Source of the DNA: Pseudomonas sp. G.S.17
GTDB lineage: Bacteria; Pseudomonadota; Gammaproteobacteria; Pseudomonadales; Pseudomonadaceae
Reading direction: 5' to 3'
NCBI RefSeq assembly: GCF_038096165.1
Contig: NZ_CP151076.1
Span: 2,911,501 to 2,975,500, forward strand
DNA length: 64,000 bases
The position numbers and the translations under genes are program-made. The notes below the pieces were generated by a model. That model was not told where the DNA came from, did not search any database, and saw only the letters and a program-made list of their open reading frames with translations. This document shows positions 52,413 through 60,969 of this stretch, piece after piece; the first letter of the stretch is position 1, and the number at the start of each line of letters is the position of its first letter.

Positions 52413-53753
52413 TCACTGGGAGCGCTTGGGCTGCTGTTGAGTACCGACGAGCCTCACCCCTTTTTCCAATAAATTGTCGAGGATTTCGTCGCGGGACAAC
52501 CTCGACTGACTCGCCAAATCAACCAAGGCTGCACAGGCTTTCGATGCAATCGTTCGCGCCTGAACGCGCTGCGCAGTGGGTATTTTTTTCATGCCCCCAC
52601 GGCCATGAATGAAAGCGCTCCTAACGTTGAAAAGCTCGTCATACACGTCAGCAGCACCGGCATCATTCAGCGCCGCGGCTAAGCGCCTAGCGACTCTCTT
52701 GGTGGCACTTATTTTCGGGAAATTGCGACGACTGTTGAAATCATGGTCATCTTGCAAACCCAGGGCCGCTTCGACGGTAGTCAAGTGGGCCATGAACTCG
52801 TCGATGCCATCCGAAAGAAATCCTCGAACCAGAAAATGCATGATCGGAGTTTCGAACAGCTCAGAGACCAGGGCAGTCTGGAAGGCTTGCCAGTGGGGAA
52901 CTCCAAGGCCCGCTAGGAATTCGTTGGCGGCATCAGTAAGCCTCAGCTCTACCGGTCTATCAATCTCCTCAGACTCTCCCCATTGATCCTGGTAAACATA
53001 CGGTTCCCAAGACAGGCTGTCTGAGCCACGAGGGATTGATGGCGTGACAAATAAGTCATCGTCTAGCTGATAAATCCAAGGGATCCGAAAACCTCGCCAA
53101 TCGACCTCGGGCATCGTCGCCCATTCCTCCCACGGCGCAAGCAGCAGAAAGAAGAGCGCTGTCTCAACGGCCAATGGAAAGCGGCTTTTATGAGGATCAA
53201 TCTCACCCAAGTCTCTATTCATCATCATCGAGAAGGCAGGAACAGCGCGGTCACCAGCCCCCTTGTCCGTCACTACCTCCTCTTCAACCACGAGCCAGTT
53301 GAATTGAGAGAACCCGTCGAACTCCGGATCAAGAGTGGGATAGTACCTGGCGAGTCGTGGCCTATCGAAGAGCACGCTAAGCTCTACTGCAGTAAACATC
53401 GAGACTCTGGCATTGCCGAATTTCATCGGCGGAATTTGTTCGGCCAGGTCAAGTGGGCACAGGTATCTACGCCGTATCGTCTTCTGGCTGAAAGCGGCTT
53501 CGAGCCTGTTCGCGACTTGGGTTGGATCAAGCGGCTTGACTTGCGAAAGTGACGCCGACAGACAAGGCAGCCCCAAAGACTTCAGCGCGTGATCTAAGGC
53601 AAATGTCAGCCCGAACGTCACTTTTCCCTGCTGATATTCGGCCGCACACGCATTTCGCAGTTCGACGAAGGCATGCTCCTTCCAGAGGCCGGCAGACCCG
53701 ACTTGCCCGAGCTCCCAAAGCTTATTTATCGCCCCCAGAACATCCCTATTCAT
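52413..53753 (-). CDS. ApeA-like HEPN-domain protein
   Basis: A 446-aa protein. The C-terminal ~150 residues resemble an Apea-like HEPN domain: LTTVEAALGLQ, a KRVARRLAAAL helix, then the active-site-like VRSAFIHGRGGM (R-x-x-F-I-H, the RNase motif). The N-terminal ~280 residues, aromatic- and acid-rich, are probably the sensing domain. ApeA-type proteins give abortive anti-phage defence by RNA cleavage. The gene lies within the cluster of small paralogues, which could be its partners or merely neighbours. Confidence 0.6.
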   Translation of the reverse strand: MNRDVLGAINKLWELGQVGSAGLWKEHAFVELRNACAAEYQQGKVTFGLTFALDHALKSLGLPCLSASLSQVKPLDPTQVANRLEAAFSQKTIRRRYLCPLDLAEQIPPMKFGNARVSMFTAVELSVLFDRPRLARYYPTLDPEFDGFSQFNWLVVEEEVVTDKGAGDRAVPAFSMMMNRDLGEIDPHKSRFPLAVETALFFLLLAPWEEWATMPEVDWRGFRIPWIYQLDDDLFVTPSIPRGSDSLSWEPYVYQDQWGESEEIDRPVELRLTDAANEFLAGLGVPHWQAFQTALVSELFETPIMHFLVRGFLSDGIDEFMAHLTTVEAALGLQDDHDFNSRRNFPKISATKRVARRLAAALNDAGAADVYDELFNVRSAFIHGRGGMKKIPTAQRVQARTIASKACAALVDLASQSRLSRDEILDNLLEKGVRLVGTQQQPKRSQ

Positions 53754-53873
53754 ATCGACCTCACGAGGACTATTTTGTGTGCGTAATGCCGGTCTCAGCG
53801 CTCATCCAAGAGCCTGAATGCACGGTCTGCGCCGATTCTGTCATTGACTCTGGAAGCTGGTGTGGCATTGGAC

Positions 53874-54281
53874 TTAAGGGGCCCAGGATCTTGACGGGAC
53901 TGCGTTCAGGAGCTCGATCGAGACACGCTTTCTAAAGCCCTGGCCCAGGAGCACAAAGATCGTGTCGGTGGTTTCAAAGATGCCCCGGCCATCGTAGCTG
54001 GTCGCATAGCCGGTCTTGATGCGCTCGCCGTTCTCATAATCTCCGGTGCTGTGAAGCAGCACGCTATGGCTAAACAAGACAATCGGTAAACGTCCTAAGG
54101 CAGCCAATGGCTCGGCATCCACATCGAGTACATCAATAACGACCCAAGCAACCGCAGCACAGTATGCTTTACCCGTTTCTGCGACACGTGATTGGATGAG
54201 CTCGGCTTCCGCTTCGGACGCCCCAGACAGCAGCTCGCCGTCGAGAGCCATGGCTTCCGCTATTTGTAGTAGATACATCAT
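53874..54281 (-). CDS. Small paralogue B, coupled to C
   Basis: A 135-aa protein whose ATGATG start overlaps the stop of paralogue C (GGAGGAATGATG). After a helical N-terminus (LLQIAEAMALDGELLSGASE), the C-terminal half has the family pattern GERIKTGYATSYDGRGIFET then TDTIFVLLG. It is the most divergent member and carries an extended N-terminal helix region. Last gene of the translationally coupled metallophosphoesterase operon. Confidence 0.55.
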   Translation of the reverse strand: MMYLLQIAEAMALDGELLSGASEAEAELIQSRVAETGKAYCAAVAWVVIDVLDVDAEPLAALGRLPIVLFSHSVLLHSTGDYENGERIKTGYATSYDGRGIFETTDTIFVLLGQGFRKRVSIELLNAVPSRSWAP

Positions 54282-54601
54282 TCCTCCAATCCCTGTGGTA
54301 CCTCGTGCGTATAGAGGTGTCCAAAATTCTGTTCCACGGCGCCGGCCGGCTGGATGAGCACATAGCAGCTGCCCGTAAACGTATGGGCAAGCAAATACCC
54401 ATGCTCCCTGGTCAGTTGCATGATTGCTGAGGTCTGGATCAGACCACCCTCCAAGAAACGCTCGCTCAAATCCCCATGGATCTCACCAGCCAGGCACGCC
54501 CCAAGAGGGAACGCCCGCCATAGAAACCCACCGATCCTGGATTTGAAACTCAGCGATGCAGCTTGAACAAGTTCGCTAGGAACCTCAATGCTGGATGTCA
54601 T
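54278..54601 (-). CDS. Small paralogue C, coupled to D
   Basis: A 107-aa protein starting at MTSSIEVPSELVQ with AAGGA seven bases upstream, 17 bp inside the end of gene D. It shows the family pattern FPLGACLAGEIHG, EGGLIQTSAIM, HGYLLAHTFTGSCYVLI. Overlap at both ends shows co-translation with D and B. Confidence 0.6.
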   Translation of the reverse strand: MTSSIEVPSELVQAASLSFKSRIGGFLWRAFPLGACLAGEIHGDLSERFLEGGLIQTSAIMQLTREHGYLLAHTFTGSCYVLIQPAGAVEQNFGHLYTHEVPQGLEE

Positions 54602-54926
54602 CAGCATGTCCTTCAGCGCCCAGCTCACTCACGATCAGAAAGTGATGCTCCCCGTTGGGAGTACGCATCAGCTGAAATCCCGACTGGGCTTTCACAAGCT
54701 CCAGCGGCGGGGTGGCAACTGTCATGCCGTCGAGACTAGCCCCGGATTTATCCCCATACACGATCGCTGCATATCGCTGCCCTACCCTTGCCGCATCGTA
54801 TAGGTATGCATCAATGGCCACACCCCAATCCATGGCTTGAGCTCGGATGACTGCACCAGGAGCCTCCTGGTTCTGACGCTTGACGGCTTCCTCTTCCGCG
54901 ACACGCTTATGGGAAAAATTGATCAT
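54585..54926 (-). CDS. Small paralogue D, coupled to the metallophosphoesterase
   Basis: A 113-aa protein whose ATG overlaps the stop of the metallophosphoesterase gene (TGATG). After a charged N-terminus (INFSHKRVAEEEAVKRQNQE), it carries YAAIVYGDKSGASLDGMTVA and SGFQLMRTPNGEHHFLIV, the shared family core. Second gene of the coupled operon. Confidence 0.6.
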   Translation of the reverse strand: MINFSHKRVAEEEAVKRQNQEAPGAVIRAQAMDWGVAIDAYLYDAARVGQRYAAIVYGDKSGASLDGMTVATPPLELVKAQSGFQLMRTPNGEHHFLIVSELGAEGHADDIQH

Positions 54927-55660
54927 CAAATCGAAATCTCAAAAAACGGGTCGAAGCCCGTCTGCTCGTTGGGATAACCCCGGGGATTGGAGACCACTCT
55001 GCAGCCGCCAAGCTCTATATCCACAGCTTGATGGGTATGGCCAAAGACCCACAAATCCGCTTTCTCGATGAGTCTGGGCCAGTCGTTGGTGTAAGCCGCA
55101 TTCAGATGCCCGTCATGCTTCGTTCCTACAACTACAGGTGATGGCGCGTGGTGAGTGATGACGATCGTTTTGCCTTCAAAATCTTGGGCAAGCTGTTGGT
55201 TCAGCCAAGCTTTAGCTGTGTGGTTGCGGGCAATCAGGTCATCGGGTCGCAGGCGTCTATATCCGGCATCTGCTCTGATGTATCTGAAGTCGTTCATGGA
55301 TGCTCTAGCCATAGAGGCGGCGGCGATCTGGTCGCCAGTTGAGGAAAAATCGGTCCATGCTGCGGTACCTAGGATGCGGGTGCCATTGATGATAAGGGAC
55401 TCATTCTCCAAGACATGCACGTGGCTTGCTGCAGCATCCCGCATCTTGCGCAGCGTTCTATCGATATGGCCGTCGTAGTACTCGTGGTTGCCGCTTATGT
55501 AAGCGACCTTGCACTGGAACGTGTCATTTGCCCACTTCACTCCACGAGCCTTCTTGTCGATGTCCCCTGCGAGGATGACCAAGTCGACGTCCGGATCAAG
55601 GGTCGGCGGCTCGAAGCGATGAAATTCGTTATGCAGGTCTGAATAAATTCGTAGCTTCAT
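54926..55660 (-). CDS. Calcineurin-like metallophosphoesterase
   Basis: A 244-aa enzyme starting at MKLRIYSDLH. The full metal-binding set is visible: D-x-H in YSDLHNEFH (8-10), GDIDKK, GNHEYYD, HHAPSP and GHTHQAVD. It hydrolyses phosphoesters, possibly nucleotides or nucleic acids. It heads a leftward operon in which three small paralogous proteins follow by overlapping stop/start codons, an unusual context suggesting a shared function. Confidence 0.8.
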   Translation of the reverse strand: MKLRIYSDLHNEFHRFEPPTLDPDVDLVILAGDIDKKARGVKWANDTFQCKVAYISGNHEYYDGHIDRTLRKMRDAAASHVHVLENESLIINGTRILGTAAWTDFSSTGDQIAAASMARASMNDFRYIRADAGYRRLRPDDLIARNHTAKAWLNQQLAQDFEGKTIVITHHAPSPVVVGTKHDGHLNAAYTNDWPRLIEKADLWVFGHTHQAVDIELGGCRVVSNPRGYPNEQTGFDPFFEISI

Positions 55661-55838
55661 CGTTGGATCACTATGGAATTTGGCTGCGTTCAAGGTGCTT
55701 TACAGGTTGCACGGTGAGAGTATGCAATCCTGTTTGACCACCTAGCGGGCACCGTTATGAGGTTTGTTGTTTTCGAATGAGTTTGATCATCCAAGGGCCT
55801 GTCACGGCATAACCTGTGGGCATCCGTATGCCGAGTGC

Positions 55839-56189
55839 CTAGTGGCGTACGCCAGAAAATCGTGGGCTCAACCCGTCCGGTGCCCACTCGCAAACAACGT
55901 AGAAGCTGCCATTGCACGTTTCGAATACGTGGTACCCGTCGCTCTCGAACCTACCACGTAGCGACGACGTCCGAACGGTCGCCCCATCTCGAAAACGCCC
56001 ACGTTGCTCTTGGTAAACCACACCTACCAGGCAATTGATTTCGTGATCTACCCTCGCGCAGCACATGTAAGCGGTGGCCGGAAATTCAAACCGCATACCC
56101 ATGGCGCGCTCAACGCTTGCGGGAATTGAGGTTGGCTTGACCTCCCCTGCAGTCCGCAAGCTGTTCAAGGGCTCATGGTCTGTAGGCAT
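55839..56189 (-). CDS. Small paralogue E
   Basis: A 116-aa protein with the family core NCLVGVVYQEQRGRFRDGAT, VRTSSLRGRF, SDGYHVFETCNGSFYVV. Two Cys precede it (YMCCARVDHEI). It lies upstream of the metallophosphoesterase gene and downstream of paralogue F. No ribosome site stands out, so the exact start is uncertain. Confidence 0.55.
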   Translation of the reverse strand: MPTDHEPLNSLRTAGEVKPTSIPASVERAMGMRFEFPATAYMCCARVDHEINCLVGVVYQEQRGRFRDGATVRTSSLRGRFESDGYHVFETCNGSFYVVCEWAPDGLSPRFSGVRH

Positions 56190-56228
56190 GGCAATTTGCT
56201 CGATCTGTCACGGCGTGATGTCCAGTGT

Positions 56229-56594
56229 TCAATGCACTTCGAAAAACGGCCTGATAGCACCGTTTTCGAAGTAATGGTGGGCAACCACGAACAAGCCGCC
56301 CGTGACCGCTTCCACCACCAGGTAACCGTTGCGGTGAAACCGCCTTACAACTGGCGGCATGTGAGCTGGCAGACCCGGAGGCAAAAGGCTTATGCGGTTA
56401 CAGAAGATCAACCCGGTCATCCGCGGAGGTCGATACAGCGCGCATAAAAGAAACCCCACCACGTCTAGATCTGGTATCGCCGCTTTCGCCTTTTGAATCA
56501 CCATAGGTAGCCTGTTGAAGCTGAGGTCTCTTATCGTCGACCCGAAGGTTTTGATCATGAATGCCGAAGGGTCTGGCGATGCTGTGTTGCTCAC
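56229..56594 (-). CDS. Small paralogue F
   Basis: A 121-aa protein starting at GTG 56594 with GAGGAA six bases upstream; the frame runs further to 56672. It shares with paralogue A the blocks GFLLCALYRPPRMTGLIFCN and GYLVVEAVTGGLFVVAHHYF-ENGA, making A and F the closest pair of the family. First and outermost member of the cluster. Confidence 0.6.
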   Translation of the reverse strand: MSNTASPDPSAFMIKTFGSTIRDLSFNRLPMVIQKAKAAIPDLDVVGFLLCALYRPPRMTGLIFCNRISLLPPGLPAHMPPVVRRFHRNGYLVVEAVTGGLFVVAHHYFENGAIRPFFEVH

Positions 56595-56987
56595 TGGTGG
56601 TTCCTCGCTTAGATCCAGGCTTCTCGGCACACGACGCAGCTCTGTTCGCTGCACACCGGTTTCGGAAACCACCGCTATCGACTTCGCCCTTTGAGCTCTT
56701 CATCCAGTTCCCAGGCCGCCTCTGTAGCTGATTGCCAACACCCGGACGTAACCACTGCTGACCTGGGTTCTGCAACTCGCCTAGGGCTAGAGGATAAAAA
56801 TCACAATCGACGGTTTAGGGCTAAATTGATATCTGGTAGAGAGATGTCGCCCTGAGTCGCTGCCCTCACCCGCCTGCCTGAACCCACGCAGTGGTGGGTC
56901 GAACCACGCGCTTGCGCCGTAACCGTGCGACTACTATATACGGTAGAGTGTTACGGCACAACATGGCTACATCCTCGGTTTTGAGGA

Positions 56988-57470
56988 ATGCCTGTGTCGA
57001 TGAAGGTACCTTTAGCCGCGATCCTTCGCGCGCTGCGAGCTCACAAAGGGTTGACCCAGGAGTCAATTCCCGAAGGGAGCAATCGTCAGTACCTGAGTCA
57101 GCTTGAGCACGGCAAGTCGAGCCCGACATTGGACAAGCTGCAGGACTTGTCGGAGGCCTACGGGGCGTCTACCCTATTGCTAGTCGGCGCGGCCACCCTG
57201 ATCCAGGAAGGCATAACTGTTGATGCGATCGTAGAGAGATTTGCAGAACAGATGCGCGAATTGGATGCCACCGGCACACTCGCGGCAGCGCGGGCAGAAT
57301 TGGATGACGGTGGGCTACGTAGCAGGCCAGCCGGCCGGGTGATTGATCGCGATCTGAAGGCCTCGATTCAGGAGTGCAAAGTCCAGGGCTTGAGTCAGGC
57401 GCAGACGTCTCAGAATCTGGGTGTGAACAAGATGACTGTCAGCCGATATTGGCGCGGCCAGCCCAGCTAG
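56988..57470 (+). CDS. XRE-family regulator with a second C-terminal helix-turn-helix
   Basis: A 160-aa protein. The N-terminal XRE domain is LRALRAHKGLTQESIPEGSN with RQYLSQLEHGKSSPTLDKL. A C-terminal Hin-like helix-turn-helix reads LSQAQTSQNLGVNKMTVSRY. A double-headed regulator of this kind could bridge two sites or combine autoregulation with site binding. It is divergent from the small-paralogue cluster and convergent with tniQ. Confidence 0.7.
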   Translation: MPVSMKVPLAAILRALRAHKGLTQESIPEGSNRQYLSQLEHGKSSPTLDKLQDLSEAYGASTLLLVGAATLIQEGITVDAIVERFAEQMRELDATGTLAAARAELDDGGLRSRPAGRVIDRDLKASIQECKVQGLSQAQTSQNLGVNKMTVSRYWRGQPS

Positions 57471-57580
57471 CTGATAGCCACTATACCCACATCTTAAGTG
57501 GCGGTTGCGATGATAATCCCCGCGGGAATGGTGCCTCAAGCTCAGAGGAAACATTCACCAAGCATGTGGGGTTTAATAAC

Positions 57581-59089
57581 TCACAAATAAATGTAGTTTC
57601 TGTTAATTTTAAAATTTTGTGGACTAAGAAATTTCAAAACCAAACCGGGCTCAGGGTAGAATCGTTCAGCTACGTCATCCACGAGATTTTGTGGAATATA
57701 TTCCGAAGTGCCGGATTTGCACTCACATCGCCGGATCGTCAAAGCTTCTAAATGAGAAGCAGATACAAAGTAAGCACCATACTCTCCGGAATCTAAAGCC
57801 GAACAAGTCCATGGGATATCTTTATACGTATGAGAAAAATTCGAGTTAAGAGTTTGATCCAAGGGTAGATTGTGGAATTTCACAACGGTCTCACAGGTGC
57901 GCTCCGCACCTATCAAAAGAGCACCCCAAACGCTATAAAACCCGACCAATTGATCGTTAAGAATGTTTTTGAATGTTGCCAGCGGGCAATGGTCACGACT
58001 TCCAGACGCCCAATATGTACATCTGTCTTGTCCGGTCGCCATCGCCATATTTCTGGTTGATAGCGCATTCATCAGCCAACAGACATAAGCCAACGAGGCG
58101 CAGCAACTTCTCTCAAACTGCAAGTTCATACGCTGATGGAGGGTGAGTTCGATGAAAGAACGATAACATTTTTTATGTTTCGACACATAGGTCTTCCAAA
58201 TATACCTCCTAAGTGATTTTACGCAGCGAATTTGATCGGTTTTTGATATAGATACGACACCCATGCACTGCATGTCGTATAATCTGTCACTCCTCCGATC
58301 TGCACCCCAGTAACCTAAAACTCCTCCTTCTCGCTCATATGAGTATTCAAGACTGAGCCTCGTAACAGGGAAGCTCAGATGAGCTTTAAATGGCATTGGG
58401 ATAGCAGTTTTATTCTCCAGATACTGCAATATCATGTCATCAAGATTGTTTTGCACTTGTCGTGATTCAGTCCAGCGGAATATATCGTCCCCAACCAATT
58501 CCGCCGAAGCAGCCAACCATCTCATAAATTCACGATGCCAAGACCACATCTTTTGGTATATAGGTGCTGAAAGATCGGGGGCAACAAGCCGCCCAGCGAG
58601 CAGTAATATGTGTTCACAAAAATGAGCGGGGTCTGACGGAAAGCTTCGAGCATATTGCGAAGGAAGATGAAGGCTACTCAATAATTCGTAGCACTTGGAA
58701 CAGCCGACCAGTTTATCTCCGTGCCATGGACAGGATTCGATTTTCATAAGGCAAAATACAGAAGAGTGGTAACCAATCTTGATACAGCTAGGACAATGCA
58801 ATATTTGAGGCCCCGTATAATGAAGATGGTTTCTAGGGATCAACCCAAGAAAACTGTCATCCAAAGCGCCACGCTGGAAACCAAGCGTATCTTCCAGCTT
58901 TCCTTGGTCTATAGCGCCTTTTGCCCACCAACTAAAATTACGAGAATCTCCCATTTCAGGATTTTTAATTAAATCGATCACCTGGCGTCCGCTTACCTTA
59001 TTTATAAGCATCACCTTAATCAATATAAGCCAAATAGATTCGAAAGGTGCCAAGCGTCTTATAAATGATAAAATTTGGCGATTATTCAT
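57581..59089 (-). CDS. tniQ: TniQ-family transposition protein
   Basis: A 502-aa protein. The N-terminal part carries the TniQ zinc-finger module: HCPSCIKIGYHSS, ESCPWHGDKLVGCSKCYELL (CxxC...CPxH...CxxC). Its ATG overlaps the stop of tniB by eight bases. TniQ/TnsD-type proteins direct target-site choice in Tn5053/Tn7-like transposition. The AT-rich codon use matches tniB and tniA and differs from the GC-richer surroundings. Confidence 0.8.
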   Translation of the reverse strand: MNNRQILSFIRRLAPFESIWLILIKVMLINKVSGRQVIDLIKNPEMGDSRNFSWWAKGAIDQGKLEDTLGFQRGALDDSFLGLIPRNHLHYTGPQILHCPSCIKIGYHSSVFCLMKIESCPWHGDKLVGCSKCYELLSSLHLPSQYARSFPSDPAHFCEHILLLAGRLVAPDLSAPIYQKMWSWHREFMRWLAASAELVGDDIFRWTESRQVQNNLDDMILQYLENKTAIPMPFKAHLSFPVTRLSLEYSYEREGGVLGYWGADRRSDRLYDMQCMGVVSISKTDQIRCVKSLRRYIWKTYVSKHKKCYRSFIELTLHQRMNLQFERSCCASLAYVCWLMNALSTRNMAMATGQDRCTYWASGSRDHCPLATFKNILNDQLVGFYSVWGALLIGAERTCETVVKFHNLPLDQTLNSNFSHTYKDIPWTCSALDSGEYGAYFVSASHLEALTIRRCECKSGTSEYIPQNLVDDVAERFYPEPGLVLKFLSPQNFKINRNYIYL

Positions 59090-60071
59090 GATCTAGGCCA
59101 CTTGGCGGCTTTGCACCCATCAGCGCAGCGAATTGACTCATTTCAGAACTCGCGATTGCACTTTTAATATCTTTTTCATCAAATTTAAAACCGTCCACGT
59201 CCTTCAGCCTTGCGCCGACGAGTAGGTATGACATTGTCAGGAAGATATGCTCAGTGGGTATTGTCTGTGCACCCGCTGCTACCACGCAATTCATGGAATG
59301 CTTATAGATTTCATCTGCCACTGACATCAGCCTGAAGCCTGCATGAAATGCATTGGGCAAAAAAAATTCAGTAAAACTGCATTTGCTGCCATACGGATAA
59401 GCAGATCCCTCGTCGAAATACGCTAAAATAGAACTAAGCCACTCAACACTTCCGCAGCCAACAAAGTCGATTTTTCGACCTAAAAATCTTGCCAGTATCG
59501 CCATATGCTTTCCGGCATGCAGCGAGTTCCGAACAGCTTCGATTTCAGTTTGTGCAAAGCCAACTGTTGTGAGCTTTAAGCCTCGCGTACTCAGAATATT
59601 TTGTAGGACTTGCAGATGCTGATAGTCTCTGTAATCTAGAGCCTGCATCTCATCAAGCACCAGTATGAAATGAGTACTTCCAAGACTCGCAAGCTCGCAG
59701 ATGATGTGATCAATCACGGCATCTCGAATGCCGCTCAATTTAGTCCTAGGCTTAACTACCAAACCAATTGCTTTAACCATAGACTGAATGATACTGTCTT
59801 CGCGGGCAATATCAGCAGTGACAAATTTGACATATCTATTGGGGAAATCTTTACGCAAGATTTCCACCGTCGCGGTTGCGCATTGAGTTTTCCCCATCCG
59901 GGGTACTGACTGAAAATAGACGCTAGGCATGCTCAACCAAACTTGCTCGCGAACCTGTTTGTAAGCCCACTCAATCGTTGGAGTTAAGACAAAATAGCTT
60001 CGGAGCACAATAGGATGACCCTCCAGTAGCTGATCGCGCATGGGTGTTATTTTGGGATCAAAATCAAGCAC
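59082..60071 (-). CDS. tniB: TniB/TnsC-type AAA ATPase
   Basis: A 329-aa ATPase starting at GTG with GGAGGG six bases upstream. The P-loop is VPRMGKT (56-62) and Walker B is FILVLDEMQAL. TniB/TnsC regulators load onto target DNA and activate the transposase. It lies between tniQ and (before the IS insertion) tniA, the Tn5053 order. The native tniA stop (TAG) lay directly upstream of its start region. Confidence 0.8.
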   Translation of the reverse strand: MLDFDPKITPMRDQLLEGHPIVLRSYFVLTPTIEWAYKQVREQVWLSMPSVYFQSVPRMGKTQCATATVEILRKDFPNRYVKFVTADIAREDSIIQSMVKAIGLVVKPRTKLSGIRDAVIDHIICELASLGSTHFILVLDEMQALDYRDYQHLQVLQNILSTRGLKLTTVGFAQTEIEAVRNSLHAGKHMAILARFLGRKIDFVGCGSVEWLSSILAYFDEGSAYPYGSKCSFTEFFLPNAFHAGFRLMSVADEIYKHSMNCVVAAGAQTIPTEHIFLTMSYLLVGARLKDVDGFKFDEKDIKSAIASSEMSQFAALMGAKPPSGLDHE

Positions 60072-60251
60072 TGGACGCCCTCCATCTACTTAAATAAATT
60101 CCTGATATTTAGCGCTGTTTCTGGAACAACCGAGTCGTAAGACTTTGTTGGGTAACCGTCCGGCGAAGTCACCTACCCGATCCCTGTAATAAGGGCGATG
60201 TTCTCCACTTAAAAATACGTGGACACCATCGCCCTTATCATCAGGATTGCC

Positions 60252-60575
60252 ATGCGCCAGAGAACTTCTTACCCCAAGCCCTTTAAAGCTCAGATCGTCC
60301 AGGAATGCCTGCAACCTGGCATGTCGATGGCCAGCGTAGCGCTGCGCCACGGCATCAACGCCAATCTGGTTCGCAAATGGATACCTCTTTATCGTGATTG
60401 TGAGGCGGCAACGTTGCCCGCTTTTGTTCCGATAAAACTACCATCCCCACCACAGGCCGATCTGCAAATGTCCGTCAGTATCGACGTTCCGTTCGGCCAT
60501 CAAAACCTCATCGTGAAGTGGCCACTGGCCGATCCCGACGGGTGCGCCCGTTTTATCCGTGGTCTCACTCAATGA
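60252..60575 (+). CDS. tnpA: IS66 accessory protein TnpA
   Basis: A 107-aa protein with the IS66 Orf1 helix-turn-helix (YPKPFKAQIVQEC, SMASVALRHGINANLVRKWI). ATG 60252 has AGGA five bases upstream; an upstream in-frame ATG (60219) is less likely. It overlaps tnpB by four bases. Confidence 0.85.
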   Translation: MRQRTSYPKPFKAQIVQECLQPGMSMASVALRHGINANLVRKWIPLYRDCEAATLPAFVPIKLPSPPQADLQMSVSIDVPFGHQNLIVKWPLADPDGCARFIRGLTQ

Positions 60576-60907
60576 TCCGCATCGACGCCATCTGGCTCGC
60601 CACCGAGCCCATGGATATGCGCGCCGGCACCGAGACCGCCTTGGCCAGAGTTATCACGGTGTTCGGTGCGGCGAAGCCGCACTGCGCTTATATCTTTGCC
60701 AATCGACGGGCCAACCGAATGAAAGTACTGGTGCACGACGGGATTGGTGTCTGGCTGGCGGCACGCCGGTTGAACCAAGGTAAATTCCACTGGCCAGGCA
60801 TTCGACAAGGTAGCGAGCTGGAACTGGATGCCGAGCAACTTCAGGCCCTAGTACTTGGTCTGCCTTGGCAGCGCGTTGGCGCTGGCGCTGCAATAACGAT
60901 CCTTTAA
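60572..60907 (+). CDS. tnpB: IS66 accessory protein TnpB (Orf2)
   Basis: A 111-aa IS66 Orf2-type protein with the diagnostic PMDMRAGTETALARV and RRANRMKVLVHDGIGVWLAAR-type blocks and RLNQGKFHWPG. It starts at the ATGA overlap with tnpA. Required with TnpA for efficient IS66 transposition. Confidence 0.88.
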   Translation: MIRIDAIWLATEPMDMRAGTETALARVITVFGAAKPHCAYIFANRRANRMKVLVHDGIGVWLAARRLNQGKFHWPGIRQGSELELDAEQLQALVLGLPWQRVGAGAAITIL

Positions 60908-60969
60908 AAAGGCTGTATTAACGTCTGAGCCTGCTGCCGCAGGCGGTCTGCTTTAGTAAAATCCACGGC

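Noticed and set aside
55690..55917. Leftward 75-codon frame between the metallophosphoesterase and paralogue E
   Set aside because: It partly overlaps paralogue E in another frame and lacks a ribosome site.
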